From: an uncultured Bacilli bacterium
Lineage (GTDB): Bacteria > Bacillota_I > Bacilli_A > RF39 > UBA660
Direction of reading: 5' to 3'
DNA length: 43,510 bases
NCBI GenBank assembly: GCA_947589675.1
Contig: CANQCI010000011.1
Span: forward strand, 1-43,510
Part shown: positions 34,050 to 43,436 of the stretch, piece after piece
Layout: every line of letters starts with the position of its first letter
Position numbering within the stretch: position 1 is the stretch's first letter
Position numbers and translations under genes: made by a program
Notes under the pieces: generated by a model
Told to the model about the DNA's origin: nothing
Database searches by the model: none
The model's input: the letters and a program-made list of their open reading frames with translations, nothing else

Positions 34050-35372
34050 CTAAATAATTTCATCTAATATTTTTGCATTTAAACAAAATACCGCATACAA
34101 AGGAACTGATTTAATATTATTTTTAAAACCAAAATTTTTACTGGAAATTCTTATACCATACTTTGGTTGATATTCTTGCATATAATTATTTAAACTTCTT
34201 GATTTCGTATGATTACTTGACTTAACTTCAACAGGAATTATTAAGCCCTTTGCCGATTGTAAAATAAAATCCACTTCACTATTAAATTGATTTTTCCAAT
34301 AGTTTAAATTTAAACCATTATATTTAAGCGAACTAGCAACATAATTTTCGGTAAGCATACCAATCATAAGTTCATTAACCGCCTGACGATTTTTGATTAA
34401 ATAAATCGGAAATTCACTTAAATTTGTGAGCAACCCTACATCATTCATATACAATTTAAATGATTCTAATTCTTCATACATTTTTAAAGGAATTCCTATT
34501 TTCGTTTTCGTACATTTATTAACTATACCCGCATTTACTAACCAATCAATTGAGTCGCCAAAAATAGAACTAGTTCCTCCCTTTTGCACTAATTTATATT
34601 GAAATTTTTTATTTTCTTTAGCTAATTGAATTGGTATTGATTCATATGCAGCTATAATTTTGGGAGCACTTGCTGTTTCACTATATTTGGTAATATCACT
34701 TTTATAGGACTCAATAATAGCCTTTTGATAATCAATGGAATTTATTAAAGAATTGGTATTAATATATTCTTGAACTACCTCAGGCATTCCGCCTAAAGCT
34801 AGATAATCATAATATAAATCTAAGGCTTGTTCGTGTAAAAGGGATGCCATTGGTTCATTTGTAATAAAACATTTTTTTATATTTTCTAATAATAGTTCAT
34901 TTTTAGTATTAAGTAAAAATTCCGAAAATGAAAGAGGATAAATTGTTAAAAAGTCAACTTTCCCAACTGGAAAAGAAAAATCTTTTTTATTAATGTGAAT
35001 CCCCAGTAAACTTCCGGCTCCAATTACATGATATTCGGGAGCTTCTTCATAAAAATATTTTAGAGAAGTTAAAGCTCTCGTATTTTTTTGAATTTCATCA
35101 AAAAATATTAAAGTATTATTTTTATCAATTTTTTGATTAAAAATAATTTCTAAATTTTTTATTATATAATCTGGAGCAATATTTTCATCAATTATCTTGC
35201 CTACAATATCATTAGTTTCAAAATTAACATATATAATATCTTGAAAATATTGCTTAGCAAATTCTTTTACTAAATAAGTTTTACCTACTTGTCTTGCTCC
35301 ATAAAGTAATAAAGGCTTTCTATTTTTTTTATTTTTCCAACTAATTAAATCATGCATCGCACTTCGTTCCAT
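34050..35372 (-). CDS. AAA-type ATPase with DUF4143 domain
   Basis: This 440-residue protein has a Walker A, LLYGARQVGKTYLV, a Walker B, TLIFFDEIQ, and a GAGSLLG arginine-sensor area. The C-terminal DUF4143 domain (about 200-430) ends in the restriction-like element EVDFILQ...IIPVEVKSS. This family is widespread in gut anaerobes and is spread horizontally; its role is unknown. The ATG at 35372 follows TAGGTGA. It stands alone, flanked by a T-box on one side and a long hairpin on the other. Confidence 0.88.
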   Translation of the reverse strand: MERSAMHDLISWKNKKNRKPLLLYGARQVGKTYLVKEFAKQYFQDIIYVNFETNDIVGKIIDENIAPDYIIKNLEIIFNQKIDKNNTLIFFDEIQKNTRALTSLKYFYEEAPEYHVIGAGSLLGIHINKKDFSFPVGKVDFLTIYPLSFSEFLLNTKNELLLENIKKCFITNEPMASLLHEQALDLYYDYLALGGMPEVVQEYINTNSLINSIDYQKAIIESYKSDITKYSETASAPKIIAAYESIPIQLAKENKKFQYKLVQKGGTSSIFGDSIDWLVNAGIVNKCTKTKIGIPLKMYEELESFKLYMNDVGLLTNLSEFPIYLIKNRQAVNELMIGMLTENYVASSLKYNGLNLNYWKNQFNSEVDFILQSAKGLIIPVEVKSSNHTKSRSLNNYMQEYQPKYGIRISSKNFGFKNNIKSVPLYAVFCLNAKILDEII

Positions 35373-35397
35373 ACTTATCACCTACCTCTAATATACT

Positions 35398-35446
35398 CTA
35401 TAACTCAAAAAAAATCAATTTATTATTGATTTTTTTTGAGTTATAG
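35398..35446. terminator. 22-bp perfect hairpin between the ATPase and yqzL-like gene
   Basis: Arms 35398-35419 and 35425-35446 are exact reverse complements around TTATT, with A8/T8 runs inside. It could terminate in either direction, mainly for the minus-strand operon from the right. Confidence 0.65.
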
Positions 35447-35464
35447 TTACAAATACTTTAATTA

Positions 35465-35500
35465 AAAAATAATGACCTATTTTTCTTGATCATTATTTTT
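35465..35500 (-). terminator. Terminator overlapping the yqzL-like stop
   Basis: On the minus strand, AAAAATAATGA (35500-35490) pairs with TCATTATTTTT (35475-35465) and continues into TTAATT. It overlaps the last codons of the micro-gene. Confidence 0.6.
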
Positions 35501-35569
35501 TTTATAATTTAGGTAATCTTCTACTTTTCCACTATTTTTAAATTTTTCCCAAAGATTATTATTTTTCAT
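35477..35569 (-). CDS. YqzL-like micro-protein (30 residues)
   Basis: The sequence begins MKNNNLWEKFKNSGKVEDYL and ends NYKKNNDQEK. It follows the YqzL pattern known in Bacilli: W--F--TG----YL-YK. YqzL has no defined function. A strong binding site GGACGGTGA precedes the ATG. It lies about 50 bp after the symporter gene, with its own terminator. Confidence 0.65.
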   Translation of the reverse strand: MKNNNLWEKFKNSGKVEDYLNYKKNNDQEK

Positions 35570-35619
35570 TTTTTCACCGTCCTATATAAATAGTGTGAAA
35601 ACATTTTTTATTTTATTCA

Positions 35620-36873
35620 TTATTTTAACAATCTTTTTTTCTTTTGCCATTTATTGCCATCAACTAGTCTAGTTACTAGCATTGCACTCGCAGAGTCCCC
35701 CACCACATTAAGTAAAGTCGCCGGAGCATCAATAATGGTAGCAACAATTGTTAAAATTGGTAACGCCGCAACAGGAAAGCCCATCAACGAAATAATTAAC
35801 ATTTCGGAAATTGTTCCCCCACCAATTGGCACCGCACTCACAAGTAAAGTGGCAACTAGGGAAACCGCTAAAATTTGCATAACTGTTCCCATGCTCATCG
35901 CCGTTCCAAATAATGATACCAAAAACATAATTTTAAAGACACTTCCAATCGCAGAACCATCTTTATGAAAACTAGTTCCTAACGAAATAATAGTTTCCGC
36001 AATATCTTTTGGCACCCCTATTTTCTTGGTTACTTCAATACTAACAGGCACACAAGCGGCTGAGGAACAAGTCCCAAGAGCCGTAACTGAGGAAGGAAAA
36101 ATATTCTTCCAGAAAGCTTTAACGCCATCCTTGCCCCCAGCAATATAAGCAAATAAAGAATAAAAACCAAAGAAGAAAACTAAAGTAACAATAATATACA
36201 TAATAAAGGTCTTCAAAAAGCCAATCGCAATGGTGGCTCCAATAGTTCCCACTAAAGAAGCGAAGTAACATCCTAAGCCAATGGGAGCATAGTACATAAT
36301 AAGCTCAATTAATTTATACATTACTAAACTAAATGAATCAAGCAAAGATACTATATTCTCCGCTTTTTCACCAACCCTATTTATCGCTATACCAATTAAT
36401 ATGGACATAACTACTAAAGCAATTATATTTTGGCGACTTAATAATGAAGCAAAATCATCAACACTTAAAGCATTAACAGTTCGCTCTAAGATACTTAAAT
36501 CTTCACTTGTATCAGCTACATCATCAACAAAAGCACTTTTAATTGCCTCCGTATCGCTAGGATTTACTAAATTAACAAAAGTCGTAGAAATAAATCCAAC
36601 TAAAACCGCAATAATCGCCGTAATAATAAAGACACTCACAATACTTAATAATATTTTACTTAATCTTTTTGGTTCCCGCATCTTCGCAATTGATGAGGTA
36701 ATCGTAAAAAAGATTAAGGGAACAATAATAACTAATAATAAATTTAAAAATAAATCACCTAAAGGTTTAACTATTTCACAATTTTCTTTAAATACTAAAC
36801 CACATACCGTTCCTATTATAATAGCAATTAATAATAAAACGGAATTTTTATAATTTTTTAAAACTTTTTGCAT
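35620..36873 (-). CDS. DAACS-family dicarboxylate/amino acid:cation symporter
   Basis: This 417-residue integral membrane protein of the GltP/GltT type has eight or more membrane segments and two hairpins. The serine-rich hairpin 1 (TALGTCSSAACVPVSIEV) and the substrate/cation loop in TM7 (SLGTSFHKDGSAIGSVFK) match the family in position, although the usual NMDGT reads HKDGS. Hairpin 2 has AVPIGGGTISEMLI. The likely substrate is an acidic or neutral amino acid; it cannot be fixed. AGAGGAG precedes the ATG. It lies 15 bp after the signal peptidase gene, probably in one operon. Confidence 0.87.
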   Translation of the reverse strand: MQKVLKNYKNSVLLLIAIIIGTVCGLVFKENCEIVKPLGDLFLNLLLVIIVPLIFFTITSSIAKMREPKRLSKILLSIVSVFIITAIIAVLVGFISTTFVNLVNPSDTEAIKSAFVDDVADTSEDLSILERTVNALSVDDFASLLSRQNIIALVVMSILIGIAINRVGEKAENIVSLLDSFSLVMYKLIELIMYYAPIGLGCYFASLVGTIGATIAIGFLKTFIMYIIVTLVFFFGFYSLFAYIAGGKDGVKAFWKNIFPSSVTALGTCSSAACVPVSIEVTKKIGVPKDIAETIISLGTSFHKDGSAIGSVFKIMFLVSLFGTAMSMGTVMQILAVSLVATLLVSAVPIGGGTISEMLIISLMGFPVAALPILTIVATIIDAPATLLNVVGDSASAMLVTRLVDGNKWQKKKRLLK

Positions 36874-36888
36874 AAACTCCTCTTTCTA

Positions 36889-37680
36889 TCATTTTAAATC
36901 CGGTAAATCATCGCTATTTACATCTTCATCATCTTCCTCACTTTCTTTTTCAAGATTATCTTCTTCCTCCTCGTCCTCTTCATAATCTTCATCATCATAA
37001 TCATCTTCACTAGCATTACTATTAAATGGTTCAAATAAAGTAACATTTACTTCTTCACTTGCCAAAATTGGCGTATCATCCATTCCTTCTTCATCCTTTT
37101 TAAGTTGTTTAATTAAATCCTTTAAAATAATATATAAAGCTGGAATTAAAATTAAAAACAACCAACCATAACTATTAGCAATAAATATTTGGATTCTTCC
37201 TAGCTGAGGTATTCGCAAGGCGACTTTCCCAATTATATTTCGATAAGGTACTGGAGCTGAATCTTGAATTAAATTATTATCCCCTTTGGTAACATAACTA
37301 TAACTTCCATCTTCCTTTTTCATAATAGAAACAATCCGGTGCGTTACCGTATATCCCATGGACTCCGTACTTTCAGAAACAAAAGTAATAACATCACCAA
37401 TCTTTAATTCTTCGGGTTCATCCACCTTTAAATCAATAATAACATCATAAACATTTATGTTAGGAACCATACTGGGGCTAACAATGGTGTAAAGCGAATA
37501 GGTAGGAGCATATTTATCTCCTTTTAAAGCATAGATTCGCATCGATATAAAATAATAAAATAATAGAATAATACAAACAATTAACAATGTAAAAACAGTC
37601 CAACTTAAAACCGTTGAAATAAACTTAATTGTACTTTTAAAACTACGATTTTGGTTTATTTTTCCTTGTTCTTTATCCAT
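36889..37680 (-). CDS. SipW-type signal peptidase I with acidic tail
   Basis: This 263-residue protein belongs to family S26 of the archaeal/ER-like type. It has an N-terminal membrane segment (28-46), the catalytic Ser-70 in VSPSM, and His-114 in VTHRIV where bacterial enzymes have Lys. VTKGDNN and RNIIGKVALRIP follow, then a second membrane segment (about 165-187). In Bacillus, SipW processes a small set of secreted proteins. The last 60 residues form a very acidic Asp/Glu tail, predicted to lie inside the cell if both membrane segments cross. The ATG follows AGGGTAG at nine bases. Confidence 0.87.
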   Translation of the reverse strand: MDKEQGKINQNRSFKSTIKFISTVLSWTVFTLLIVCIILLFYYFISMRIYALKGDKYAPTYSLYTIVSPSMVPNINVYDVIIDLKVDEPEELKIGDVITFVSESTESMGYTVTHRIVSIMKKEDGSYSYVTKGDNNLIQDSAPVPYRNIIGKVALRIPQLGRIQIFIANSYGWLFLILIPALYIILKDLIKQLKKDEEGMDDTPILASEEVNVTLFEPFNSNASEDDYDDEDYEEDEEEEDNLEKESEEDDEDVNSDDLPDLK

Positions 37681-37704
37681 ACTACTCTACCCTATTCTCA
37701 TTTT

Positions 37705-37733
37705 ATTATACCCCAAATACAGTTAAATAACAA
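37705..37733 (-). promoter_or_regulatory. Promoter of the signal peptidase-symporter unit
   Basis: On the minus strand, TTGTTA (37733-37728), a 17-base spacer and TATAAT (37710-37705) form the promoter. Confidence 0.6.
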
Positions 37734-37748
37734 CCGTGTTTTCGAGGC

Positions 37749-39344
37749 TTAACTATCTAATTTTAATAATAATTTTTTACCAACTTTCTTTAAATATATA
37801 CTCAAAAAAATGCTAATTATGAAATATATCCCACTTATACTTAATAGATATAAATTACCATTAAATTTACTTAAAAGAACAATAGGGACAATCCCTAAAG
37901 TAAAGGCACAAATAATGGTGACAAAAGTTGCCACACTTTGTTTAATAACTTTAATTTCATTTGTCCAATTAAGTAAGGGAAAATGTAAATTAATAATTAA
38001 TCCTAATATGGAAATTAATATACTATAACTAAGAAAAATAGCCAGATAAACAATATTGGTTAAGAAACTAAAATGAAATTTGCAATTTAAAAAGAAAATT
38101 ACTAACAAACTAGGGATAAATAAAATTAGAAAATTTACTAAAACTTTTGCTCTAAATATTTCCTCATAACTAACAGGTATGGACTTAATAACCCAAAAAC
38201 TTTTGCCCTCCAAAGATATGGAAGAAGAACTAGTGCAACTAATAAGTAACATTATTCCCATGAATAAAGCCCCATTTTCACTTACTAAAGCATTTATTTC
38301 TTCTATGGGAATAAATGTAGTAAGTTTATTTAAACTAATAAAATTAATCACAATACTAAGAATTAATAAAAGAATAATACCCATCGTGGAATTTAAAATA
38401 TAAGTTGGTGAGGTTATAAACCGTTTAAATTCTTTTTTTAATAATGCCCCAAAACTCGTATTTGTTTTTTTAATTTCCAAATGATAATGACCAGTTGTTA
38501 TTCTTTCTTTAAATTTCACAATTATTTGCGTATAAAATTTACTAATAAGACCAATAGTTAAAATATAAGCAATTAAAGGAATTCCCATAAATATTAATAG
38601 AGATTGCCAATTATAATTTACTAATATATCCATATATACTTTAGTAAGGGGATAAAAATTATTAAATATATTGATAAAACTTTTACTTAAATTAGCTAGT
38701 TCTAAATTACTTATATCATTATTACTAAAAGAAAAATAAATACTTACCAAAGTTAAAGATAACATTAATATAAATTGAAAGACTTTTTTAAATCTTAATT
38801 TAGAAGTTATAAAAGAAATAAGTGAGCCAATAAATGTAGCAACAATCGTGGGTATTAAAGGAATTATTAACATGGTAAGAAGATATAAAGGTATAAAAAG
38901 ATGGGAAACAGTTACATTTTGCAAGTAAACTATTAAAACGGGAACCATTATAATAATGGTAAAAATTAAATTTGAAAAATATAAATTTAACATTTTACTA
39001 GCAATAATAGTTGATTTTTTTAAAGGTAGGCTTCCTAGTAAATCATAATCTTTGGAGTGAAATAACATACTATCAACCCGAAAAACGGTGGCAAATAGAA
39101 TAAAGATACTAGCTAAAGCAAAAAACTCACCCAGGATTACTTCTTCAATTTCTAAAGTAATAAAACCATCAATAACTAACTTAGCAAAGAGATAAATATA
39201 AAGACCAAATATGCCATAGACGATAATAACAAACAGGAATTTAAAGATTTCTTTCAGTTTATCTTTAAAAGTTTTCGCATTTAATATTTTATAATAATTA
39301 AAATAAGATATTAAATTAATTTTAACTAATTTACTTAATTTCAT
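37749..39344 (-). CDS. ABC transporter permease (ABC-2-like)
   Basis: This 531-residue protein has a dozen or so hydrophobic segments and long loops, typical of large ABC-2-type permeases. It shows no solute-binding or glycosyl motifs. Its ATG overlaps the end of the ATPase gene by 14 bp, so it forms a two-gene exporter with it. The stretch DSMLFHSKDYDLLGSLPL with the following KKSTIIASKML is common in this group. The substrate is unknown. Confidence 0.82.
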   Translation of the reverse strand: MKLSKLVKINLISYFNYYKILNAKTFKDKLKEIFKFLFVIIVYGIFGLYIYLFAKLVIDGFITLEIEEVILGEFFALASIFILFATVFRVDSMLFHSKDYDLLGSLPLKKSTIIASKMLNLYFSNLIFTIIIMVPVLIVYLQNVTVSHLFIPLYLLTMLIIPLIPTIVATFIGSLISFITSKLRFKKVFQFILMLSLTLVSIYFSFSNNDISNLELANLSKSFINIFNNFYPLTKVYMDILVNYNWQSLLIFMGIPLIAYILTIGLISKFYTQIIVKFKERITTGHYHLEIKKTNTSFGALLKKEFKRFITSPTYILNSTMGIILLLILSIVINFISLNKLTTFIPIEEINALVSENGALFMGIMLLISCTSSSSISLEGKSFWVIKSIPVSYEEIFRAKVLVNFLILFIPSLLVIFFLNCKFHFSFLTNIVYLAIFLSYSILISILGLIINLHFPLLNWTNEIKVIKQSVATFVTIICAFTLGIVPIVLLSKFNGNLYLLSISGIYFIISIFLSIYLKKVGKKLLLKLDS

Positions 39345-40050
39345 TATGTTCTAACTCCATAAAAAAGTTTTCCAAACTTCCCTTTTGCAAAGCTTCTTCC
39401 ATACTTCCTTGATATATTAATTCTCCCTTTTTTATAATGGCAATTTTATTACATAATTTTTCGGCAACATCTAAAACATGGGTGGAAAAAAAGATGGAAG
39501 CACCTTGGGCAGCCAGATTTTTCATTTCTTGTTTTAAGTTATGAGTTGAAACTGGATCTAAGCCCACGAAAGGTTCATCTAATATTAAAACTTTAGGTTC
39601 ATGAACTAAAGCCGAAATAATAGCAATCTTTTGCTTCATCCCATGAGAATAACTAGCAATTTCATCACCTAAATTATTAGTTATTTCAAACATTTCGCCA
39701 TATTTAGTTATTAATTCTAAACGTCTTTGTTTAGGAACTTGATAAATATCAGCAATAAAATTTATATAATCAATTCCTTTTAGATGATCATATAAATCAG
39801 GGTTATCAGGAATATAAGCAATTTCTTTTTTGGCCATCAGGGCATCAGTTTTAATCGATTTATTATTAATATAAATATCACCCTCTTCAAAACTTAATAT
39901 GCCCACGATAGCTTTAATGGTGGTAGTTTTTCCAGCCCCATTATGCCCAATAAAAGCGTAGATATCCCCATCATTAATTTCTAAATTTAAATTGGCAACG
40001 GCTAAGACCTCTTTATTATACCTTTTACTAAAATTTTCGATTCTTATCAT
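39331..40050 (-). CDS. ABC transporter ATP-binding protein
   Basis: This 239-residue ATPase has Walker A GHNGAGKTTT (about 35), the signature YSHGMKQK, Walker B VLILDEPFVGLDP and the switch His in FFSTHVLD. It is of the drug/lipid exporter type. GGAGGATGAA precedes the ATG. A minus-strand extended TGATATAAT (-10 at 40072-40067) is the probable promoter, divergent from the DUF1848 gene. Confidence 0.92.
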   Translation of the reverse strand: MIRIENFSKRYNKEVLAVANLNLEINDGDIYAFIGHNGAGKTTTIKAIVGILSFEEGDIYINNKSIKTDALMAKKEIAYIPDNPDLYDHLKGIDYINFIADIYQVPKQRRLELITKYGEMFEITNNLGDEIASYSHGMKQKIAIISALVHEPKVLILDEPFVGLDPVSTHNLKQEMKNLAAQGASIFFSTHVLDVAEKLCNKIAIIKKGELIYQGSMEEALQKGSLENFFMELEHNEIK

Positions 40051-40123
40051 TTCATCCTCCAGCTAAATTATATCATAGATTTTCCGACTTTTTTCCTCTA
40101 TAATAGCTTTAGGTGGTTTATTC

Positions 40124-41002
40124 ATGATTTTAAATGTAAGTGGACGAACAGATATTGTTGCTTTTTATACGCCTTGGTTTTTAAAAAGATATCACGAAGG
40201 CTTTGTCGATGTTCGTAATCCCTTTTATCCCCGAATGGTGAGTCGCATTTATTTTAAGGATGTCGATGCCATAATTTTTTGTACCAAAAATCCTCTTCCC
40301 ATTTTAAAGCATTTAAAGGAAATTAATAAACCAATTATCTTTCAAGTTACCCTTACTCCCTATAAAAATGACATTGAACCAAATGTTATTGCTAAACCCC
40401 AAATAATTGAAGCCATCAAAAAACTGAGTTCAATAGTTGGGATCGATAATTTATATATCCGTTATGACCCAATTTTTTTAAGTCCCAAATATAATTTAGA
40501 ATATCATTTAAAAGCTTTTGATAAATTATGTAACCTTCTAAATGGTTATGTAAAACATTTTATTATTTCCTTTATCGATAATTATAAAAATGTTCAAAAA
40601 AATTTAAGTACTTTAAAACTTCAAGATTTCACTGAATATGACTATCAACAAATTGGGCAAAATTTTAGTAATAGTGCTAAAAAGCATAACATGACTGTCC
40701 AATCTTGCTTTGAACAAAATGATTTAACCCAATATGGTTTTTTAAAAAGTGCCTGTCTATCTAAAGAAATGGCTTTTAAATTAACAGGCAAGAAATTTCG
40801 CAAATGGCAAGCCCGCAACTGTGGCTGTGTCGAAATGGTTGACATCGGAGTTTATAATAGCTGTCAACACTTCTGTAAATATTGTTACGCCAACTATGAT
40901 GAAAAATTTGTCAATCAAAATATTTTAAATCATGACCCTAATTCCAGTCTTTTAGTTGGAAAGTTACAAAAGGATGACATTATCAAAGTAAGAAAGCCCT
41001 AA
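40124..41002 (+). CDS. DUF1848 family protein
   Basis: This 292-residue protein starts MILNVSGRTDIVAFY and contains the family's IFCTKNP, VTLTPY and YIRYDPIF stretches. The C-terminus has a cysteine cluster, NCGCVEMVDIGVYNSCQHFC followed by KYCYAN, resembling a metal or Fe-S site. The family resembles radical SAM enzymes in outline; its reaction is unknown. AGGTGG precedes the ATG, with TATAAT at about 40100 upstream. Confidence 0.85.
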   Translation: MILNVSGRTDIVAFYTPWFLKRYHEGFVDVRNPFYPRMVSRIYFKDVDAIIFCTKNPLPILKHLKEINKPIIFQVTLTPYKNDIEPNVIAKPQIIEAIKKLSSIVGIDNLYIRYDPIFLSPKYNLEYHLKAFDKLCNLLNGYVKHFIISFIDNYKNVQKNLSTLKLQDFTEYDYQQIGQNFSNSAKKHNMTVQSCFEQNDLTQYGFLKSACLSKEMAFKLTGKKFRKWQARNCGCVEMVDIGVYNSCQHFCKYCYANYDEKFVNQNILNHDPNSSLLVGKLQKDDIIKVRKP

Positions 41003-41102
41003 ACAATAAAATTTTGTAATTCGTAAATTTATTTTTTCTAATATAATATTTTCTAAAAAATTAATTATTTTATGATAAAATATGATTAAAGGTGAGGTAA
41101 AT

Positions 41103-41629
41103 ATGAAAATTTAATAAATGAAGCCCGCAATGGAAAAAATGCCAATATGTTAAAAGATGGAAAAGTATTACTAGAATTAGAAAAATACTATCATGAAACT
41201 CCTGATAAAGATCACTTTATTCAGCTTATTGATTGTTTAACTGATTCATTAGTAATCGTACCTATGAATGCTCAAATTTCTAGTGCTAATGCCGAGATTT
41301 TTAAAAATGCTAAAGTTGGAGATGAAATAGCCTTAGCTGATGATTTAAGACTTACCCCTGATTATCTAAAAAATGAAAGTGGAAATTTATATATTCCAAT
41401 CTTTTCTCAAATGGAACAAGCTGCTATTCAAGATTATATAAAAGGTTTTTCGACTGTATCAATGCATATCAGTGAAGTAATTGAGTTATATAAGCATCCA
41501 AAAGCAAAATTAGACGGGATAGTATTAGATCCTTTTTCTCAAAATATTGTTTTTTACGAGGATATAATTAAAGTTATGGAAAATGTTATGGAAAATAAAG
41601 AAAATATATTAAAAAATAATAAAGCTTAG
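41103..41629 (+). pseudogene. SseB-like protein gene with a one-base frameshift at the start
   Basis: The SseB N-terminal-domain frame is open from an internal ATG at 41147 (160 residues, with LVIVPMNAQ and LYIPIFSQMEQAAIQDYI). A better start lies at 41103, after AAAGGTGAGG, but it reads ATG AAA ATT TAA and stops. If one A is added to the AAAA at 41106-41109, translation runs from 41103 as MKNLINEARNGKNAN straight into MLKDGKVLLE with no stop. The gene therefore lacks one base near its start. It may be a sequencing error, a recent mutation or slippage; the internal ATG has no clear binding site. SseB-like domains occur widely in Firmicutes without a firm function. Confidence 0.72.
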
Positions 41630-41659
41630 TTTTGAAAGTCTTAATGAGGTGTTAATTAA

Positions 41660-42313
41660 GTGAATAAACAAAATAAAAATATATTAAATATCATAAAGAC
41701 TAAGCGTATTGCTCTTTTTATAATTATTACTTTACAAATAATTATATTACTTTTTAGCATTATTTTATTAAATAAAAATTTTGAGGAGTTTATTAATATC
41801 GGAACCATTATTTTATTTATTTTAATAATTTTATGTGTAATTATCGATATTATATTTTATAAAATGCATATCAGTAGAGTTAAATATTTTCTTAATAAAG
41901 TGCCAATAGAATGTGAAATTGTTGATTTTTTATTAATAAGTACTGGATATGATGATACTAATCAAAAAGAATATAGATTATATCCAATCGTCAAAGTTAA
42001 TAATGAACTTTTTTTTACTTATGGAAATCATTGCATTTGTGGCTATAATCAAAAATATACTAAAATGAATAATATTTATACTCATATAGTAATATTTAGA
42101 AAAGATAAATCGGAAGTCAAAATTGGTGATAAAGCCTACCTGTATATAAAAAAGAAAATTGACATAAACGTGGAAATTAATGTAGACAAGAACTTATTTA
42201 AACTTAATAAACAAATTGAACACTTTAATAATTTTAATAAAAATTATGATATTAATATAATAAAAAACTTAAATTTTTTTGAGGGAATTATTGATATTGA
42301 GCCAATGGAGTAA
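41660..42313 (+). CDS. Hypothetical two-segment membrane protein
   Basis: I do not recognise this 217-residue protein. Residues 17-40 and 46-68 are membrane segments. The rest, from about 75 on, is predicted to be cytoplasmic and carries a Cys pair (HCICGYNQKY) and Asn/Lys/Ile-rich sequence. GTG is the start after GAGGTG. It begins 30 bp after the SseB-like gene. Confidence 0.6.
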   Translation: MNKQNKNILNIIKTKRIALFIIITLQIIILLFSIILLNKNFEEFINIGTIILFILIILCVIIDIIFYKMHISRVKYFLNKVPIECEIVDFLLISTGYDDTNQKEYRLYPIVKVNNELFFTYGNHCICGYNQKYTKMNNIYTHIVIFRKDKSEVKIGDKAYLYIKKKIDINVEINVDKNLFKLNKQIEHFNNFNKNYDINIIKNLNFFEGIIDIEPME

Positions 42314-42339
42314 TTATTCAATTTTAGTACATAACATAT

Positions 42340-42801
42340 CTATTTTTTACTATCATGAAATTTTAAGAAATATCTAAGAATTAATATAATCAATGTTTGA
42401 ACATATAAAACTAAAAAACAAACCAAAATTATGATTCCCACAAATAAAAGTCAAAATGCCAAATCTAAATTTAATAAATTTTTATAATCTAGAAATGCAA
42501 CAACCAAAGTATAAAACAAACCTCCCATAAAAAGAAAGAACAGAAAAATAATAGGTAAAGCTATAACATAATATGATAATTTTATAATACTACTCTTTAT
42601 TTTATTTCCTTTATTTATAAGAAATTTACATATTTTTGAGCATGAACAGCTAATAAAAAATACTATAATAGATGTGATAATTGATAAAATCCAATGTGGA
42701 TCATTTTCATATAAAAAACAAACATTTAAAACTATAAATACTAAAATAATTACAATAATTCTAGACATTTTTAGGTATTTATCTAATAAATTTTGTTGCA
42801 T
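42340..42801 (-). pseudogene. Membrane protein gene interrupted by in-frame TGA
   Basis: The open frame (ATG 42801 after GGAGG) gives 116 residues with three membrane segments and stops at TGA 42453-42451. The same frame then continues for 36 sense codons (LLFVGIIILVCFLVLYVQTL...) as a further hydrophobic helix ending KFHDSKK and a TAG at 42340. A single TGG to TGA change explains this best. The intact gene would be 153 residues. Family unknown. Confidence 0.6.
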
Positions 42802-42887
42802 TTTATGCCTCCAATACTTATATTAATATAACAATTTATAAAAAACGAAGTTAAAATGGGCGATAAAGAGTATTTCTATAACTATAA

Positions 42888-43436
42888 TTATTTAATATTA
42901 TCTGTAAAGTGACATTTTATAAATTGATAATATTTACTTAATTCTTTATTTTCTTTTTCTATTGCCTGTAAGTTTTCATAGGCTTTTTTTATTTCCTTAG
43001 AATATTTTTTTTCATCAAAAATACTATCTATAAAAAATGTCATTTCTCTTTTTAATTTTTCTTTTTCTAACATACTATCCAATAATTCCTTTGTTTTTTC
43101 ATAAATAGTATAATTTTTAGCTGGTGTTTTATATATAAATTTCGTAATATCTATATTATAATTTTCTATTAAATAAGATAACAATTCTATATCATGCGTA
43201 AATATTGTACTACAAACTATTTTTTCAATACATTTATCAAAAACTTTTTTTGGTAATTGGTTTCCTTCAAAAAATCTAAAAGTTCGTAAATCTTTTACAT
43301 AGCTTATCGCATAGGTATCTTCATTATCAAAAGTATATTTTTTATATAAATTTAATCCTTTTTCTATTAAGTTTTTTATAATATAGATATTACCACGATT
43401 TACGGCCATTAAGTAACAATCAAAATCTAAATTATT
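42888..43436 (-). pseudogene. Ankyrin-like protein gene, 3' exon after a group II intron
   Basis: The frame from the intron junction reads NNLDFDCYLMAVNRGN and then YIIKNLIEKGLNL, which resembles an ankyrin repeat (A--RGN--I---LIEKG-N). The rest is charged and helical. Methionine 43409 is internal, not the start: it has no ribosome binding site and the frame is open upstream up to the intron. The 5' part lies beyond the window. If the intron splices, the gene may still be functional. Confidence 0.6.

Noticed and set aside
42451-42801. TGA read as tryptophan (code 4), as in mycoplasmas
   Set aside because: Very long genes (essC, nifJ, fusA, pheT) stay open with TGG for all Trp, and the hydrogenase-type gene ends in TGA after a complete domain. 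A local nonsense mutation explains the one suspicious TGA better.
43138-43409. Methionine at 43409 as the true start of the ankyrin-like gene
   Set aside because: The frame is open upstream to the intron junction, residues there fit the repeat, and no ribosome binding site precedes this ATG.
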